In this document: piece after piece, positions 41,001 to 42,912 of the stretch
Layout of the letters: every line of letters starts with the position of its first letter
Position numbering within the stretch: position 1 is the first letter of the stretch
Origin: an uncultured Bacilli bacterium
GTDB taxonomy: Bacteria; Bacillota_I; Bacilli_A; RF39; UBA660
Length of the DNA stretch: 42,912 nt
NCBI GenBank assembly: GCA_944358355.1
Contig: CALVQY010000011.1
Coordinates: 1 to 42,912, forward strand
Direction of reading: 5' to 3'
Notes under the pieces: model-generated
The model's input: only the letters and a program-made list of their open reading frames with translations
Told to the model about the DNA's origin: nothing
The model's database searches: none
Program-made: the position numbers and the translations under genes

Positions 41001-41027
41001 AAAAAAACGAGAATCTTCTCGCTTTTT
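41001..41027. terminator. Terminator after the 243-residue gene
   Basis: CGAGAA/TTCTCG stem with a 2-base loop extended by a G-C pair, T7 on the minus strand and T5 on the plus strand. Confidence 0.85.
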
Positions 41028-41029
41028 AT

Positions 41030-41761
41030 CTAAGTAATGCTAATTGATTGTAAAATATAATTATTTTTATTCTTTTTAAATGAATAAGAAACTGTAGGAA
41101 GAATTTCCTTATAATTATCGACAATAGAAGAGCTAATCATATTATTTGTAGTAGCAACATCATAATTACCAATAGAGTTAATATTATTTAAATAATCTTG
41201 ATAACTTGAATATAATAAATAAGGAGATTGTGAAATATCAACAAATAAATATTGACGATGTAAATTAAAAGTATCATCTGTCTTTTCAAACGAACCTTTT
41301 GATAAAAGTTGATATGGTAAAGAAAAGTCATATGCATAATCATCAGTTAAAGTATATTCTTTATTTTCATCATCATAAGTTGCAATAATTTGATTAGTTG
41401 ATAAATCTAATATATCTTCATTAAAATATTGAAAGTCATCACCAAAATAATCTTCAAAAACTGAATCAAAGTATGAAACCTTTAAAAGATTACTTTCACT
41501 ATTTAAAATATATAAGCCAAAATTAAGTTTAGTTTGATTAGAAATTTCATTAATATTTGTAACAGGCAGTTTATCAATGAAAAATTGTTCTAGATTATTT
41601 ACTTTTTCTATAGCATCAATGTCAGGATCTTCAGATTCTTCTGATACCGGTGTTTTTTCATCTTCATCAGTTACATTTTTGCTATTATCAACGCTTAATA
41701 TCCCAAAAATAATTAATATTAATGATACAAAAATTAAAATTATTAAATATCTTAATTTCAT
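41030..41761 (-). CDS. Uncharacterised membrane-anchored extracellular protein
   Basis: The 243-residue protein has one N-terminal membrane helix (about 5-25), an acidic linker (Glu/Asp/Ser-rich, about 28-52) and a soluble extracellular domain. That domain has many Tyr, Asp, Asn and Ser and short beta strands (KLNFGLYILNSESNLLKVSY, YLFVDISQSPYLLYSS). I do not recognise a family. TGAGGTGATTAG precedes the ATG, 9 bp after the large repeat protein, so it is in that operon and ends with its terminator. It precedes essC but is separated from it by terminators and a new promoter, so a T7SS role is not supported by layout alone. Confidence 0.6.
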   Translation of the reverse strand: MKLRYLIILIFVSLILIIFGILSVDNSKNVTDEDEKTPVSEESEDPDIDAIEKVNNLEQFFIDKLPVTNINEISNQTKLNFGLYILNSESNLLKVSYFDSVFEDYFGDDFQYFNEDILDLSTNQIIATYDDENKEYTLTDDYAYDFSLPYQLLSKGSFEKTDDTFNLHRQYLFVDISQSPYLLYSSYQDYLNNINSIGNYDVATTNNMISSSIVDNYKEILPTVSYSFKKNKNNYILQSISIT

Positions 41762-41770
41762 CTAATCACC

Positions 41771-42912
41771 TCACAATAATGGATGTTCTGTTGGACAAGA
41801 CATACCTGGTTTTAATTCCCAACTACCATTATAATATTGGAAATAATCTAATAAATTAGTAGTATATACGTCATTCATCAATTCCCAAAGATATAATGAT
41901 TGGCTCCTATTACCAGCATTATCTACAACATAATACTCCCAACCCCAAACAATATGGTATTGACCACCATTCCAATAAAATTTACATAATTTATCAAGGC
42001 CATTTACTACTACCCTATTTACTCCTGAACCTCCTTCATCACCTGCTGCACTAACTACCCAAGGCTCTCCACATGAAGTAGTTTTTCTATATGCACAACT
42101 TCTTGAAGAGGTAATTTTTGACATTGGATCTTTATTACATTGTCGTTCTGTAAAGCATTGCCTACCCTCTGCTTGTAATTGTAAACTAAAATTAGAACCA
42201 CCACAATTACTACCTACACAATCGCCATAAAGACCAGATTGAATATTATAACCAAAAAAGTTATTAGTCATAGTCCAATCTATAATAGGAGTATATGGAG
42301 GAGTCTTATCTATTTTTACAGTTTGATTTGGACATGTCGCACTATTTCCTGCATTATCATATACTGTTCCTGGACTTACCCCTCCATTTGTATTACTACT
42401 TATTGTCTTACTAACATTACCAGTACAGCCACTGCCACCTGTATCACTACATGTTCCTTTTATAGTTCTATTTCCATTTGTCCAAGCATCACTTCCACCG
42501 CTACTTGTGCATGTAGGAGCTGTCTTATCTATTTTTACTGTTACTCCTGAACATGTCGCACTGTTTCCGGCATTATCATATACTGTTCCTGGACTTACCT
42601 TTCCATTTGTATTACTATTTATCGTCTTACTAACATTTCCTTTACAACCACTTCCTCCTGTATCACTACATGTTCCTTTTATTGTTCTACTTCCATTCGT
42701 CCAATTATTATTTCCTCCACTACTTGTACATTTAGGGGCTGTCTTATCTATTTTTACTGTTACTCCTGAACATGTCGCACTGTTTCCGGCATTATCATAT
42801 ACTATTCCTGGACTTACCTTTCCATTTGTATTACCACTTATTGTCTTACTGACATTTTCTTTACAGCCACTTCCTCCTGTATCACTACATGTTCCTTTTA
42901 TTGTTCTACTTC
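41771..42912 (-). CDS. C-terminal part of a giant Ig-like repeat surface protein (partial)
   Basis: The frame is open from the window edge to the TGA at 41771, so the start lies outside; about 379 residues are visible. The upstream part is made of 73-residue repeats with KIDKTAPTCTSSGG, RTIKGTCSDTGGSGC, NVSKTI, VSPGTVYDNAGNSATCSG and VTV. Each has four Cys and the DNAGN signature of bacterial Ig-like repeats. A unique Cys-rich C-terminal domain of about 170 residues begins after PPYTPIIDW and contains CVGSNCGGSNFSLQLQAEG and YYVVDNAGNRS. No LPxTG or membrane helix is visible at the end. An internal ATG at 42271 is not a real start, since the repeats continue in frame across it. Confidence 0.8.
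   Translation of the reverse strand, partial: SRTIKGTCSDTGGSGCKENVSKTISGNTNGKVSPGIVYDNAGNSATCSGVTVKIDKTAPKCTSSGGNNNWTNGSRTIKGTCSDTGGSGCKGNVSKTINSNTNGKVSPGTVYDNAGNSATCSGVTVKIDKTAPTCTSSGGSDAWTNGNRTIKGTCSDTGGSGCTGNVSKTISSNTNGGVSPGTVYDNAGNSATCPNQTVKIDKTPPYTPIIDWTMTNNFFGYNIQSGLYGDCVGSNCGGSNFSLQLQAEGRQCFTERQCNKDPMSKITSSRSCAYRKTTSCGEPWVVSAAGDEGGSGVNRVVVNGLDKLCKFYWNGGQYHIVWGWEYYVVDNAGNRSQSLYLWELMNDVYTTNLLDYFQYYNGSWELKPGMSCPTEHPLL
42303..42912 (-). repeat. 219-bp tandem repeat array (at least 2.8 units)
   Basis: The same short block of sequence recurs at 42303, 42522 and 42741, giving an exact 219-bp period (73 codons). Units are nearly identical at DNA level, including third codon positions, which points to recent expansion or gene conversion. 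Confidence 0.85.

Noticed and set aside
42239-42550. Open frame on the plus strand opposite the surface repeat protein
   Set aside because: It is a mirror of the repeat gene with a Thr/Cys/Ile-biased, unprotein-like composition; the minus strand shows coherent 73-residue repeats.

Overview
The window is strongly AT-rich, uses the standard bacterial code (TGG for Trp, TGA as a stop) and carries endospore genes (gpr, spoIIP). It also holds the Bacillota-type mraZ-rsmH-ftsL-PBP start of the division cluster, an HrcA-type CIRCE operator, an RNase J, and a Bacillota-type (T7SSb) ESX secretion locus. This fits an uncultured low-GC, gut-type Bacillota (Bacilli/Erysipelotrichia/RF39-like). The assignment is inferred from gene content and style, not from a marker search.

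Layout. 1-1300: a secreted protein gene with a degraded 3' end. 1320-1490: a dispersed leader repeat with a promoter and a G-tract (second copy at 19241-19405). 1687-4460: sporulation block (small membrane protein, spoIIP, gpr) divergent from rpsT, as in Bacillus. 4463-8773: a lone rfbB, an HExxH protein, a complete type III toxin-antitoxin module (structured RNA repeats, terminator, CptN/ToxN-like RNase), a kinase-fold protein, and a papain/transglutaminase-like protein coupled to ppdK. 8776-15421: ppdK, pyrH, an orphan AbiEii-like nucleotidyltransferase, and a membrane protein overlapping an MdoB/LtaS-like transferase. 15419-19200: htpG under CIRCE and a BspA-like 26-residue-repeat surface protein. 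19498-23422: PBP, ftsL, rsmH and mraZ with a MraZ box. 23528-26909: a second secreted paralogue and an RNase J with degenerate catalytic motifs. 26939-27185: a large imperfect inverted repeat. 27217-29143: ArsC/Spx-like protein, rnc and two unknown helical proteins.

29201-40772 is a compact type VII (ESX/Yuk) secretion locus. It holds EssC (FHA, two membrane segments, FtsK ATPases), a YukD ubiquitin-like protein, DUF4176 proteins on both sides of a ~994-residue effector with an ADP-ribosyltransferase and a C-terminal HD phosphohydrolase domain, and a soluble Hanks kinase with intact catalytic motifs. A frameshifted gene remnant follows, then a separately promoted WXG-like protein and three small helical partners. 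No EsaA, EssA or EssB homologue is recognised. 40892-41027 holds three stacked hairpins. 41030-42912 holds an anchored unknown protein and the C-terminus of a giant surface protein with near-identical 219-bp tandem repeats.

How it fits together: core genes (ribosome, division, sporulation, RNA decay, carbon and nucleotide metabolism) are interleaved with accessory surface, defence and antagonism genes. The accessory genes have clear sigma-A promoters, nearly all with 17-bp spacing. The parts most worth attention are the T7SS locus with its kinase and its ART-HD effector, the type III TA RNA with a covarying pseudoknot, and the duplicated G-tract leader.
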